Below, in pieces: positions 1 through 9,830 of a stretch of DNA of 64,000 nt (the first letter of the stretch is position 1; every line of letters begins with the position of its first letter). Origin of the DNA: Opisthocomus hoazin (lineage: Eukaryota > Chordata > Aves > Opisthocomiformes > Opisthocomidae); NCBI RefSeq assembly GCF_030867145.1, contig NC_134428.1:26265320-26329319 (forward strand), given 5' to 3'. Made by a program: the position numbers and the translations under genes. Under the pieces are notes generated by a model, which saw only the letters and a list, made by a program, of their open reading frames with translations, was not told the origin of the DNA and searched no databases.

Positions 1-984
1 CCTGCCCGCTCACCGCAGCGGGCAGCACCGGGGGATGCAGGGAGGGAAACGCGGGCAGCCCCTGCACTGCTCATCCCAGCCAGGTCTGCTGGGCCCCACG
101 CGTGCACCCCATCCCCCAGGGCAAAGCTCAGCTTTCCCTGCACTTCCTTCCTCGGAGGTTTGCCAGGAGAGACACCGATTACAGACGACTTAGATGTCTC
201 TGCTAGGATTCTTCACTTGGGCTCAGATACCTCCTCGTATTTCACTTGCCCCGAGTCACTGCATTGATATTTTACCAGAAGTCAGGCAGAGTTTTTCAAG
301 GTGCTTGATGGACTCCAGTGATCCAACCAAGGCTTGAGTCTTCTGCCACATGGCTCCGGATCAGCCCTTTGCTGAAAGGCCCCTGCAAGCCACTTCCAGC
401 CTTTTCCTACCCCGTTTCCCCCAGGGCAGGAGGCTCAGACGGCCCATCGGTATTTCAGATGCCAAATGCAAGTTACTTTGCACCCAGGCTTTGGTACCAA
501 TGAAACAATCAAAGCCTGATTGCAAAGCCCACGATGTGGGCTGTTCCCTAGGCTGCAAGGTAGCACGCAGCCCACGCTCAGGGAGCAGGTCACGAGGCCC
601 CTCGCCAAGGAAGGTGCCAGCCCAGCAGCTCTACCTCTCACCAGTCTGCAGGGAACACAAGGCAGGCGAGCAGGAAGGACGCGCATGAAGGTGCAGCAGG
701 CTCGCAGAGCAGCCCCTGGTCCCCTCACAGGCAAGAAAATGAGGGCAGAGAAATAATGAGCCAGAGTCTTAAGCTCAGGCTTGTCTCCTGCAGGACGGGG
801 GGACTCCAAAAGACCCCCAGGGCTGGCCCGGTCCTGATGGGGAGGTGGGAACAGGCTCCAGAGCAGCACGGTCTGGCCATCACCTTCACCGCTGGCTCTG
901 TAGGTCCTCCAGCAGCACGGTGCTGAGCATCCCACCAGCAGGAGAGCTGGAACAGAGCCACTCACAGCCATTATCCCCCCACAC
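1..984. other. Unique noncoding DNA, no gene supported
   Basis: Moderately GC-rich unique sequence. Open frames occur on both strands (for example a 178-codon minus-strand frame over 435-971), but they overlap each other and show no recognisable domain. The only local structure is a small GC hairpin at the very start of the window. Confidence 0.6.
2..25. repeat. Short GC-rich inverted repeat
   Basis: Perfect 9-bp arms (CTGCCCGCT at 2-10 and its reverse complement at 17-25) are separated by 6 bases. In a vertebrate noncoding setting it has no assigned role. It should not be read as a bacterial-type terminator, because no U-tract or gene precedes it. Confidence 0.7.
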
Positions 985-1330
985 GTGCTTTATTTCCCGA
1001 ATTAAAGACCAGAATTATAATGAGACTTGACGTTAAATTCCATAAGAAGTCAAGCTAATCAGTGACCAAACCTGTAATTGATTCTTTTGCTAGTTCAATA
1101 CTTAATGCTACATGTTAAGCAATAGGATTTTACAATTTGCTAGCACTTCAGTTACAGAGAATTAAGCAATAAAAATCCATTCTGAGCACAAACAGCAGGA
1201 ATCTGGTTTTGGAGCCACATCTGCTAATAAGTGAACAAGCCAATAAAGTGGCTCAACACTTGCATCAATATCTTGTTTTTCAAAATATCCATCCCTCTGG
1301 GATTTGTGAAGCCTCTTTAACACTCGCAGA
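985..1330. promoter_or_regulatory. AT-rich block, candidate conserved noncoding element
   Basis: The base composition switches sharply from GC-rich flanks to an AT-rich, CpG-poor block carrying several homeodomain-type cores (TGTAATTGATT near 1072, GAATTAAGCAATAAAAA near 1158) and CCAAT-like words (GCCAATAAAGTGG near 1239). All frames have stops. Enhancer function is inferred from composition and motif density only. Confidence 0.3.
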
Positions 1331-1700
1331 TGGGGTTCGAAACCCCCCCAGGAGGTAATGCTGAGGCAGGGAATGCCACAGACGAGGTCCAGGAGGCAAC
1401 AGCAAGGCGCCAGGCCTGGGGGGCTGGAGAGCCTGCAGCCCACCCCACAGCGAGGGGAGCACCCTGCTCCCCCACAGCGGTGGGGCCCAGGGGACCCTGG
1501 GGTGCTGAGCCCAGGGGGGAGCTGGCCCCGCAGTGCTCGTCTGGACGTGGAGCTGGGGACCGGGCCACTCCCTGGGTGCAGACGTGCAGTGGCAGTGGGA
1601 GCAGGACATGCATCCAGCCCCCCTTTCCGAGGCACAGAAGCCACCTCTCCTGGCCACCCCTGCACAGGCAGCAGCACTGAGGGGACACTGTGGCTTACAA
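1331..1700. other. GC-rich unique DNA, no gene supported
   Basis: Open frames of about 115-170 codons exist on both strands, as expected from a low stop frequency. No domain or splice framework is recognisable. The motif GGGGTTCGAAACCCC at 1332-1346 resembles a tRNA T-arm, but no cloverleaf can be built around it. Confidence 0.55.
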
Positions 1701-2948
1701 AAACGCTGCTTTTTAGAAAAAGTAGTTTGTTTTTAAATTTCCTGCAATATTTGCTTGATTTTATTCAAGGTGAAATTCAGAACAAGGAAACACAACTTCC
1801 ACAGCCATTTTCCACAGGCAGCTATCATAACTCAATCAAAAACTGTTTTTTCTAAATGCAAAATTGCCTCATTTTTCTTTGCGTACTGTTCTCAAAGATC
1901 CTTTCTTCCATTGGTCTTTCACAGGTTTTCAGCTCAAGTCAAATCTTTGTCTCAGAGCAGCAAGGTGCTGCTGCCAAGTGATTAACCCACAGCAGTGACC
2001 CAAGAGCCATCAGCAGCAGATCTCACATGTCCCCAGGAACGGAGCACAGTCCATTCCTTCCCCACCTCATGTGCTGACCCCCAGCAGAAAAAGCCCTTTC
2101 GTGCCATCACTTGCTGCTTCCAGGGCATCGCTACCAGCAAGAGACAGCACGCAGCACTTCCACCATCTACTCTTTACAAAATGACAGCATTTTGTAGGTC
2201 TCTAAAAGGCTTACTTCTCCTCCGGGAGGAATGTTTAACAGGGCTTTTCACTGCTCGATGGGATGCGGCAGAGCCTGCTGCGGAGGTGCTGTGCTCCCCT
2301 GTGCCACCACAGCCCCAGTTTGCTCCCTGGGCTCTGGCAGGGGTCAGGGGAAGGGGTGCCGGGCAGGGATCCTCTGCACAGGAGCCACACTCCCCTTGGC
2401 TCCCATCCCCCTGCCACCACACCGTCCCAGCTGCGGCAGGCGAGGTGTCCCCAGCAGCCCCGGTCCCACCGCCCTGGGCCTTGGCAGGGTGCAGCAGGTG
2501 CACCGCGCTCCTCAACAGATTTTACTTCCAAAACCGTCTCCACTGGGCCCCATGCAGCGTGGCAGGAGAGACACGCTTCAGAAATACAATTATTATTGTA
2601 AGGGGAACGCCCGCGCTCCCGGTCTCCACGGGGGTTAGGCATCCTGCTGCGATGATTCAGGGAATCTGTCGAGGCACATTTTATGAATTCCACTGAAGCT
2701 GTGGAATTGCTGCATTAGGCGAATACCTCAACGGTTGTCAAGTCAGCCACGTGCTGTCAGAGCTGCTTTACATTGCCCAGACCAGAGACAGCAGATGCTC
2801 ATAAATAGCAGTCATTTTCTCCACTGCTTTCAGCAGTAACCCTGCACTGCCTGTGCATCTCCCCCAAAGCCTACAGCAACACACGCTGCAGACCCAGATC
2901 CGTTTTCCTGGGCTCTCTTTGGGGGCACTTGTCAAATGGTTGCAGAGA
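1701..2948. other. Unique noncoding DNA with a pyrimidine-rich AT patch
   Basis: Positions 1701-1940 are AT-rich and CT-biased. Positions 1995-2696 hold a 233-codon plus-strand frame in GC-rich DNA that overlaps two minus-strand frames (2174-2515 and 2235-2693). Its product is proline/alanine/cysteine-rich and matches no family I know, so I do not call it a gene. Confidence 0.5.
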
Positions 2949-2980
2949 TTTCTAATGCCACTCCTGAGTGGCATTAGAAA
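2949..2980. repeat. Near-perfect 32-bp palindrome (15-bp arms, 2-bp centre)
   Basis: The left arm TTTCTAATGCCACTC (2949-2963) is followed by CT and then its exact reverse complement (2966-2980). A 15-bp perfect inverted repeat with a 2-bp spacer is far beyond chance for 64 kb. The flanking bases do not pair, so the symmetry is sharply bounded. The arms are not the ends of any transposon I recognise. Confidence 0.9.
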
Positions 2981-3230
2981 CACCCAGCGCCTGGACGCTG
3001 CCTGGCCAGCAGACCCTTCCCGACGCAGAGCCAAGCCAGCCTGCACATCATGCACAAAACTGCTCTTTGAGGAACAAAATGCCGAGCAAGGAGAGTCTGA
3101 TCAAGACCAAATCTGCCCCAAGCTCCGGTCACACGGCTCTACAAAGCCTTCCCACAACAGCTCTAAGCCAGGCACACTGTGCTGTAGGTTTGAAATGCCA
3201 AAACACAGCAAGGAAACGGATCTATAGCCC
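2981..3230. other. Unique noncoding DNA
   Basis: Ordinary mixed-composition sequence right of the palindrome. No repeat, domain or strong splice framework is visible. Confidence 0.5.
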
Positions 3231-3640
3231 TAGAAAAACCTTCTGAATTAAAACTTTAAGTAATAGTAAATCTAAGTTTTAATAATGCAGATTAACACTG
3301 CTGAGAGATGTGGCAGAGCAAATCAAATTTTGCCGAGTTGGAGGAAATCAAGTAATAAAATCCTATCAATGAGGCACCAGCAGAGTGTTGGGGGGGCTGC
3401 TGCAGCAGAGCCCGGAGGCGGGCGAACAAGCGTGGGGCAATGGCACAGCAGCCAGCAGAGTCCCAAGCAGCCACTGTCACTGCTCTCAGAGAGACTGCAG
3501 GCAGCACTGTCTGGTCCTGGAGATTATATCTTCAGAACATACCTGGTTAATGAATTTATGTCTGACAGCTTCAAGCATTAGACAATTTGTACAATACGAG
3601 AATGTGTCTGAACACTTGTCACTAAAGACTTGTAAAGGAG
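3231..3640. promoter_or_regulatory. AT-rich blocks, candidate conserved noncoding element
   Basis: Two AT-rich patches (about 3240-3370 and 3525-3640) flank a GC-rich insert. The first carries words such as TTTTAATAATGCAGATTAA. CpG-poor, stops in all frames. The regulatory role is inferred only from composition. Confidence 0.22.
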
Positions 3641-5298
3641 TGCTGTGACCACGCACCAGGCATGCCCCACATTATTAGAGGCACATCCATCACATTCTGC
3701 AGGCACGTTATGCAAATAGCTGAAGTACGCAGGCGATGTGCTGCTGCCGCCACAGCCAGCACGGTGAGGACGCCTGCTCCCAACGCTCCACGTGCATCCC
3801 TTCACAGCCCTGGTCCAGTAGCTGGTGGGTGACTGGAGAGGCAGAAAACTACAATTTTGGTTAAAAGTCTTCCACTGTCTCCCAGGGAAGCAGAGGAAGC
3901 AACTGGAAATACAGGTGCCCACAGAGATGGGAGGAAGGCAATAGCTGTCTATGCAAGGCCAGGAGCTCTCAGAAGCAGACAAAAGGTACAGAACACCAGA
4001 ACATAATCTGACAGGGTCAAGACAGAGGAGGCTACAGACTTTTGGTGACAAAATAAATTCAAAAAAAAAGCAGATCCTATTTCTAGGGGGATAACAAATA
4101 TGCCAATTCACATGTACCTCTTCCACATATATTCAGCAGATGTGTTAGTTCTGCACTCAGAACCCTTGTGCCCATTTGTCTCACACAGGTAAGTGCTCTC
4201 AACCAGTGACTAGCTGAGGATGTTACAACAATGGGACTATAACAATTCTCGGTGTCCCACGCTTGGAAAAAAAATCACATCCTGAAACCTGGGAAGAGGC
4301 AGAAGGAAAAAGTGTCCAGCCCATTGCTCGCTTCTGTTCAGGCTTGGAGCTGGGGGGACTACAAGGGAATAAATGAAGACCTTGGTATTTTGAAAGGCTG
4401 AAGAGAAAAGCTACCCACAGGGGAGTGAAAGACTCCTCTGGGGAGGGACTGCAGCCTTGAGGAAAAACAACAGGAGGGCTCACAGGGGGACCCATAAAGA
4501 TTTCACAGGCAAGGATAAGTCCAGCTGGCATGGAGCAATGGGAAACAGGCTTTGTCAAACAATCCCCACCTCCTCCTCCTCCAAGTTGGGCTAAGGCAAT
4601 TACAGTGATGTAACAGGCTTCTGTGAGGTGTTTGTCACTGTATGACATGCCATTCTGCGTGAAATATCGTCCTCCACAATAGAGCCCCTGCTAAATGGAT
4701 TAAGCAGCAGCTGAAGCGTCTGTCAACAAGGAATCCCCACCAAGGAGTTCCCTCGTGGGGATGAGCACAGGTCAGACACTGCTCAGCCGTGTCACCAACA
4801 CGGACACTCCAGGCAGCCCTGCCGCACAGGACCTGGGCAAGGGGAGCCAGGCACAGGACCAGCTGCCTCCCATACAGCACTGACCTTGCAAAGCACTCGA
4901 GATATCCTGACAAGCAACGCGGCATAAGGTCCCAGCATGAGGTGGCGGCCAAATGGGCTGATGTGCAGAGGCACCAGTTAGGAGCATGGAGGAGGACTCC
5001 TCCACGCAGCTTTGTGGAGACACAGCAGGAATATCATATCTGTTCCCCTACCACACTGCGATGGGGTGTGAAAGTTGTGAAGCGGGAACAAGAGCCACAA
5101 AACACAGCTGAAAGGCTCAGGAAAACACCTGCTATTGAATTGCAAAGCCCGGACCAGATCAGCAGAGAGAAGCGAGTAACAGCAGTGGCCCTGGCAGTCA
5201 GCTCATGACCTTGGGTCCATTCTGGGGGACATCCAGAGATGCACAACTGCTCCACCACCACCCTTCCCTGCCCAGGCTGGCAGCAGGAGCAGAACCCC
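3641..5298. other. Unique noncoding DNA, no gene supported
   Basis: Mixed-composition sequence. The splice-donor consensus CAGGTAAGTG at 4186-4195 is a perfect match, but no open exon with a convincing acceptor lies upstream. A short (CTC)n-like patch sits near 4566-4580. No mobile element is recognised until the LTR at 5299. Confidence 0.5.
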
Positions 5299-5735
5299 TG
5301 CCGTGGTTTGCCTCAGCTTGCAACAGAGAACCACGCCATTGCCCTCTCACTCCTTCCCCCCCCCGGTGGGACAGGGAGGAAAATCAGAAGGAAAAAGGCA
5401 ACAACTCATGGGTTGGGATGAGAATAGTTTAACAGAACGGCAAAGGGAGAAGAAAACAACAACCCATAACGGTCATAACACGCAGTGCGCTCACCTCCCG
5501 ACGCCCAGCTGGCTCCTCGGTAGCACAGGCCTCCCCCCAGCCAGCTCCGCTTAAATACTGGGCAGGCATCACATGGTACAGACTGTCCCCTCTGATTGGC
5601 TGTTCGGTCAGGCCAGCCAGCTCCCACTTAAGTACTGGGCAGGCATCATATGGTACAGACTGTCCCTCTGATTGGCTGTTGGCTCAGCCCAGCCAGCTGC
5701 CTGGGAGAGTTGACCCGATCTGGGCCGAGACCGGG
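5299..5735 (-). mobile_element. Endogenous retrovirus LTR remnant (avian family), solo, 5' end not resolved
   Basis: Read on the minus strand, this stretch has the order of an LTR: a CCAAT-type box (GATTGG on plus at 5594 and 5670), a TATA-like element (TTAAATACT on plus at 5551), a C-run region near 5356-5366 and a terminus ending in CA (TG on plus at 5299). I recognise the overall pattern, including the AAACCACG-like 3' end, as a common LTR family of bird genomes; its class cannot be fixed from memory. No gag, pol or env coding sequence lies nearby, so it looks like a solo LTR. The U3 start and target-site duplication are not visible, and the upper boundary near 5700-5735 is approximate. 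The host DNA around it is unrelated. Confidence 0.65.
5537..5700. repeat. 76-bp tandem duplication inside the LTR promoter region
   Basis: Two consecutive copies (about 5537-5612 and 5613-5688) are followed by the start of a third (CCAGCCAGCT at 5689). Each unit carries CCAGCCAGCTC, a TTAARTACTGGGCAGGCATC segment, CATGGTACAGACTGT or CATATGGTACAGACTGT, and TCTGATTGGCTGTT. On the minus strand each unit therefore holds one CCAAT box and one TATA-like element. The copies differ at only a few positions, including small indels. Confidence 0.9.
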
Positions 5736-5786
5736 ATCCGCAGGCGCTGCCTCCCTGCGCGGGCCAGCCGGGAGCAGAGGGCTGCC

Positions 5787-5926
5787 AGCCCCCCGCGCCC
5801 CTCTCCCGGCGGGAGCCTTGGAGCAGTGCAGCTCCGGCCCCGCAGCTCCGAGCCCCCCCGCGCCCCTCTCTCGGCGGGAGCCTCGGAGCAGCGCAGCTCC
5901 GGCCCCGCAGCTCCCGCAGCTCCGGC
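5787..5926. repeat. 65-bp GC-rich tandem duplication
   Basis: Two copies (about 5787-5851 and 5852-5916) share CCGCGCCCCTCT, CGGCGGGAGCC and GCAGCTCCGGCCCCGCAG. They differ at about three substitutions. A third partial copy of the end of the unit follows at about 5914-5926. The array abuts the upstream side of the LTR. Confidence 0.88.
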
Positions 5927-5929
5927 CCT

Positions 5930-7075
5930 GCAGGCGGTGTCTGGGCTGAGCTGCTGCCCCAGAGCATTCCGCGCCCCTCCGGGGACACTGCCCCCACACC
6001 ACCAGACACCTTCTCCGTCGGGTTTCTGCTGCAGCCCAGAGTCTTCACCCATGAAACCGTATGAGCCTGGCTGCCCTCAGGTTCTCCGCAGTTCACATCT
6101 CCCACAGAACACACAGCGCAGCTCGCGGGCATCTCTCTGATGGCCAGCAAGAAAGGCAGTCTCAAGATGTGGATCTCTGCTGACTCACTGGGATGCCGTC
6201 CCCCACTTTCAGAGCAGCCTCAGCACCAAGACCAGAAGCTGGCTTGCTACAGTGGGCGCTCCGACAAGGGTCCTCTCCTGCACCTAACACCGGGCCTGGT
6301 TGCACGCCTTTGTGTCTGAAGGACACGATGGGGCTGATAGCTCCCTGCAGAAACCCAGCTCCCCTGCCCCCACTCACACGCTGGGGTTGTCCCCGCCAGC
6401 CCATGCAGGCGCTGATGCTCTGTCAAAGTCTACGCCTGGCCCACGGGAACGCTGCGCTGTCTGTGAGAACCAGACAGGACCTGCAGAAAGGGGACAAGCA
6501 ACTCTGCTTACGTGGGGCTGGCTGGTGGAGTCCTGCTCCTTTTAGAGACCCCCTGGGACTTGTACCATGAGCCACAGGTGACACCGCAGACGTCGCACTC
6601 ATCACGCACTTGGCCCCAGATGGCTGCAGGAACGGCTGATCCCACAGCCCAGTGCCCTTGCTGACAGCTCACACCAGCGTCCCCCTGGCTCCCCGCGCGG
6701 CTCTTCCTCCTGTTGTGCCTGCAGAAACCGGCGCTGCAGGCAGACACCCATCCGAACACGGGCTGTGCACCTGCCGGGAGCCCCAGCAGCTGCCCTCGTT
6801 TGCCCACCTTCTCCAGAGGATTTAAAACAGACTCATGTCTTTTAAAACTACCAAAACATAATCTCTAACCGGGTGTGTTGCAGAGCAAGAGGAGGAAGGA
6901 GCCAGGGCCCTGTGCAGGCACCCCTGAGCACCCAGGGCCCAGGCTCAGGAGTGCTGTCAGGAAGCTCTACGGCACGTCTGGCTGGGCAATGCACTGCTTC
7001 ACAGCAGGGTGCTCTCCACTGGCACCTCTGTGCCACCAACCCGACAGCCCTCTCACTGCCTGGGGCAGAGCAGAG
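5930..7075. other. Unique GC-rich DNA, no gene supported
   Basis: No repeat or recognisable coding sequence. Several 80-125-codon frames overlap on both strands. Confidence 0.5.
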
Positions 7076-7535
7076 CCCAGGAGGAGCCCCCCCCCCCGAG
7101 CGCCCCGGCCCCGCGCAGCGAGCACACAGCCCCGGCTGCCCCTCGCCCCGTCCCGCTGCGGGCGCCGGCAGTCGCACACCCACGGCCGCAGAGCCCTTGG
7201 CACACTGCAGCCTCTCCGGGGTCAGGGGACAGCACCGAGCGCTGCCGGCCCCTGCCCAGAGCTCCTGGGGAGAAGCCGCCTTCGCCCACTGCCCCGCAGG
7301 ACCCGGCTGCGGGCGGGCATGGGGCAGACGAGGCGCGTCCCGCCGTGGGGCCCTGCGGGTGTCGGGAGCAGCTCCTCTCTGCGGGCGCGTCTGCACCCCG
7401 ACCCACGCACACCGCAGCCCCGGCGCGGTGGGAGCGCTTCGGCAGCCGCGCCCCGGCCTCCCGGGGACAGGGAGACCCTCGCCCCTCCGGCTGCTCCTCG
7501 GCTGGCGCCAGCGATCCAGCATCATCTGATCTTCC
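7076..7535. promoter_or_regulatory. CpG island (first of a pair), no gene recognised
   Basis: Very CpG-dense sequence; the 60 bases from 7141 contain nine CpG. It starts with an 11-base C-run (7087-7097). All frames are nearly stop-free on both strands, so the overlapping long frames are not evidence of coding. It could be a promoter of an unrecognised transcript or an orphan CpG island; no Kozak-led conserved N-terminus is recognisable. Confidence 0.6.
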
Positions 7536-7910
7536 GGGAGACTGGTAGAGAGAGGATGCTGGTGTCATTATCAAGTTAATTAGAAAAACTCAAATGGAGC
7601 TTTAAACATTTTTATAATACATTTGGGCCTTTTTGGCAGGATTATTGCATCTTTTGGGTTTCCATTTCCCATTAAAGCATTCTCAGTAGTGCATATATAA
7701 AAGCCAAGTGATCCTGGCTCTCTGCTGCTTTTTTTCCTTTTTTCAAAAGACATCTTTTTTCACATAAGATTTATTAAATATTGTAATCAGTTAAATTCTG
7801 GCAGCTTAAACATTTTCTTTAATAGCCTTGTTAAATGTGGATTAGATTTAAAATCCCTGCCTCTGAACTCTCGAGCACCAGTATTTACACGCAATGCTAA
7901 AAAAATGAAA
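7536..7910. promoter_or_regulatory. AT-rich block between two CpG islands, candidate enhancer or promoter element
   Basis: Abrupt AT-rich, CpG-poor block with GTTAATTAG near 7575 and a good TATA-like word (ATATATAAAA, 7693-7702). It is framed by CpG-dense DNA on both sides. The TATA-like word could direct transcription toward 7725, but no open exon follows. Conservation is not testable here. Confidence 0.4.
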
Positions 7911-8830
7911 AACCTCACCCGGCGGTGGCGGCTCCCCCGCCGCCGGAGGAGGGAGCGGCCGCTCCGTGCCAGGGCAGCGGAGCTTCGCAGCCCGGCCCCC
8001 GCCCGCAGCGCCGGGAGCAGCGCCGGGAGCAGCCCCGGGAGCAGCCCCGGCCCCGCCCGCAGGCCGGGAGCCCGCGCAGGCCGTTCCGCACCCGGCGGGC
8101 CAGGCCCCGGCGGGCCAGGCCCCAGCGGCACAGCGGCCCCGGGCAGGCCCCGGGCAGGCCCCGCAGCCCCTGGGCAGGCCCCGTAGGCCCCGCAGGCCGC
8201 GCCCCCTCGCAGGCCGCGCCCAGGCGGAGGGGCGGCTGCGGCGGGCCCGGGCCGAGCCGGAGCGGGCTGCCGGGCCCGGGGCCCCTGCGGAGGGCGTCTG
8301 TGAGGCTTCTGCTGTGTGCGGCCCATGCGCGCCCGCATCGCCGTGACGGGGTCTTGGCCGCGCTTGCAGGGAGCGCCGCACCGAGACCTGACCCGGTATC
8401 GCTTGGACCCCGGGGAGCCCCGGTGCCGCCAGGAGCAGCTGAAGCCGAGGGGACGTTCCCTCTCCCGGCTCCTCTGTGCTTTCCCCCGAGCAGCAGCTCC
8501 GTGTTGTCCCCAGGCTCGGACAGCCATGTCTGCGCGGGCACGCGGGAGCCCCCGACCCCGGCCCGGCGCTGCCCCGGCCGCGCCCCGGCAGCCTCACGCG
8601 GTGCCGTCCCCATGGCTCCCCGCTCCCTGCCAGAAACCGCCTCCGCCGCCCCGGGCAGCTGCCTGCCAGCCACAGGGGTTCTGCTGGACGCAAGCAGGCC
8701 TGAGCGCTCAGAGCAAAGCCCCGCACCGGAGACTGCTCCTGACCCGCGGGTTCCGCTGGCTTCTCACACCGCGGTGGGCACGGTGCTCCCCACCGCTGCT
8801 GCCCCGCACCGAACGCGCCGGCAATGCTCG
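7911..8830. promoter_or_regulatory. CpG island (second of a pair), GC-rich low-complexity
   Basis: The 60 bases from 7921 hold about nine CpG, and CpG density stays high to about 8800. The long frames here (413 codons plus-strand at 7925-9166, 292 codons minus-strand at 7848-8726) encode Pro/Ala/Gly/Arg-rich low complexity and overlap one another, so I treat them as by-products of GC content. Promoter or orphan CpG island are both possible. Confidence 0.6.
8008..8206. repeat. Short GC-rich tandem repeats within the CpG island
   Basis: Three arrays follow each other: a 12-bp unit (GCGCCGGGAGCA) about 3.6 times over 8008-8050; a 15-bp unit containing GGCGGGCCAGGCC twice near 8093-8122; and GGGCAGGCCCC-type units over about 8141-8206. 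They explain the GP/GA-rich open frames read through this interval. Confidence 0.8.
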
Positions 8831-8875
8831 CCCCAACGCTGCCACTTGGTTAACTGGTGCGGCAAGGCAGCCAGC

Positions 8876-9016
8876 GCTGCCTGTCCCTGCCTGCCCTGCG
8901 TGTCCCTGCCTGCACTGCCCTGCTCTGCCCTGCCTGTCCCTGCCTGTCCTGCCTGCACTGCCCTGCCCTGTCTGCACTGCCTGTCCCTGCCCGTCCCTGC
9001 CTGCACTGCCCTGCCC
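8876..9016. repeat. Degenerate CTGCCCTG/CTGTCC minisatellite
   Basis: About 140 bp made almost wholly of CTGCCTGTCC, CTGCCTGCACTGCC and CTGCCCTG units in irregular order. The minus-strand reading is a G/Q/R/A-rich repeat peptide with no known homologue. It marks the right edge of the CpG-island domain. Confidence 0.85.
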
Positions 9017-9125
9017 CAAGGCTTCCCGGGAAGGCCGCGGACCAGCTGCAGCAGAAGGCAGCAGCATCCATTTCTCTTGTCACTATGTGTTAGCAGCAGA
9101 GGTGTCAAGGCTCTGCGGTTGGTCC

Positions 9126-9141
9126 TGTTTGTTAACAAACA
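9126..9141. promoter_or_regulatory. 16-bp perfect palindrome with forkhead/HNF1-like cores
   Basis: TGTTTGTTAACAAACA is identical to its reverse complement. It contains TGTTTGT (forkhead-like) on each strand around a central GTTAAC (HNF1-type half sites). One such 16-mer palindrome is expected by chance in a window this size, so the call is weak. Confidence 0.25.
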
Positions 9142-9830
9142 TGTTAATGAGTTGGAAAGGGCATGAAGGGTGAGCAGTGATGTACCAAACGTGCCAAAGA
9201 CACCAATACAGGCGAGCAGGGGCAGAGCAGCCCCTCAGGGGCAGCCGTACCAGCCACAGGGACGGGCACACCCGGGCATCGCCAATGCCAAGACATGAAC
9301 AGGGGTGGGCGGACTGCCGCTCACACCCCACAAGGGCCTCAAGAAACTGGCCTGGCTTCTGGAGGGGGGCCGGGGTGCGGGGCAGCACGCCCCGTGGAGT
9401 CTTCTGCGCCCACCATGGCACCAGCATGGGCAGGGCGGGGAGAGCCCCCGCATGGGGGTCTGCAGGGTGCATCCCAGCAGCACAGTACCCAGGAGTACAA
9501 AGCCTTTCGGGCCAGAAGGCAGGGGGGCTAAAAGCCCCGTCGGGGGGTCTGGAGGTCAGCGGGAGGGTCCGGAGGACTGGCAGAGGGTGCCCCGGGGTAA
9601 AGCTGCCAGGCTTGCAGGCAGCACCCTGAGCTCCGGGGGTGCCAAGTTACCACCACGCGTGTTACAGAGGGTGGTTCCCTGCGCAGCGCGCGAGTGCAGA
9701 GCTCACCTTCACACACTGCCCATGCGAGAGGGCGCAGGATCCCATCGCTGCGGCAACCTTGCCTGGGTGGAGCTGAAACTGCTCAGTTCCTGCTGTTGGA
9801 AGTATGGGTTTTGCTGAATGTTTCTGAGGA
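9142..9830. other. Unique GC-rich DNA, no gene supported
   Basis: G-rich sequence with runs such as GGAGGGGGGCCGGGG near 9360. Frames of 129-170 codons overlap on both strands without recognisable domains. Confidence 0.5.

Noticed and set aside
2..25. Hairpin read as an intrinsic terminator
   Set aside because: The window is vertebrate DNA; there is no upstream gene and no T-tract after the stem.
1332..1346. tRNA T-arm-like sequence GGGGTTCGAAACCCC
   Set aside because: No A-box, D-arm, anticodon stem or acceptor stem can be formed with the flanking bases.
4186..4195. Perfect splice-donor consensus CAGGTAAGTG
   Set aside because: About one such 9-mer match is expected by chance in this much DNA on two strands, and no convincing exon precedes it.
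7925..9166. 413-codon plus-strand open frame
   Set aside because: It lies in a CpG island with GC-rich short tandem repeats and a minisatellite, overlaps long minus-strand frames, and encodes Pro/Ala/Arg/Cys low complexity.
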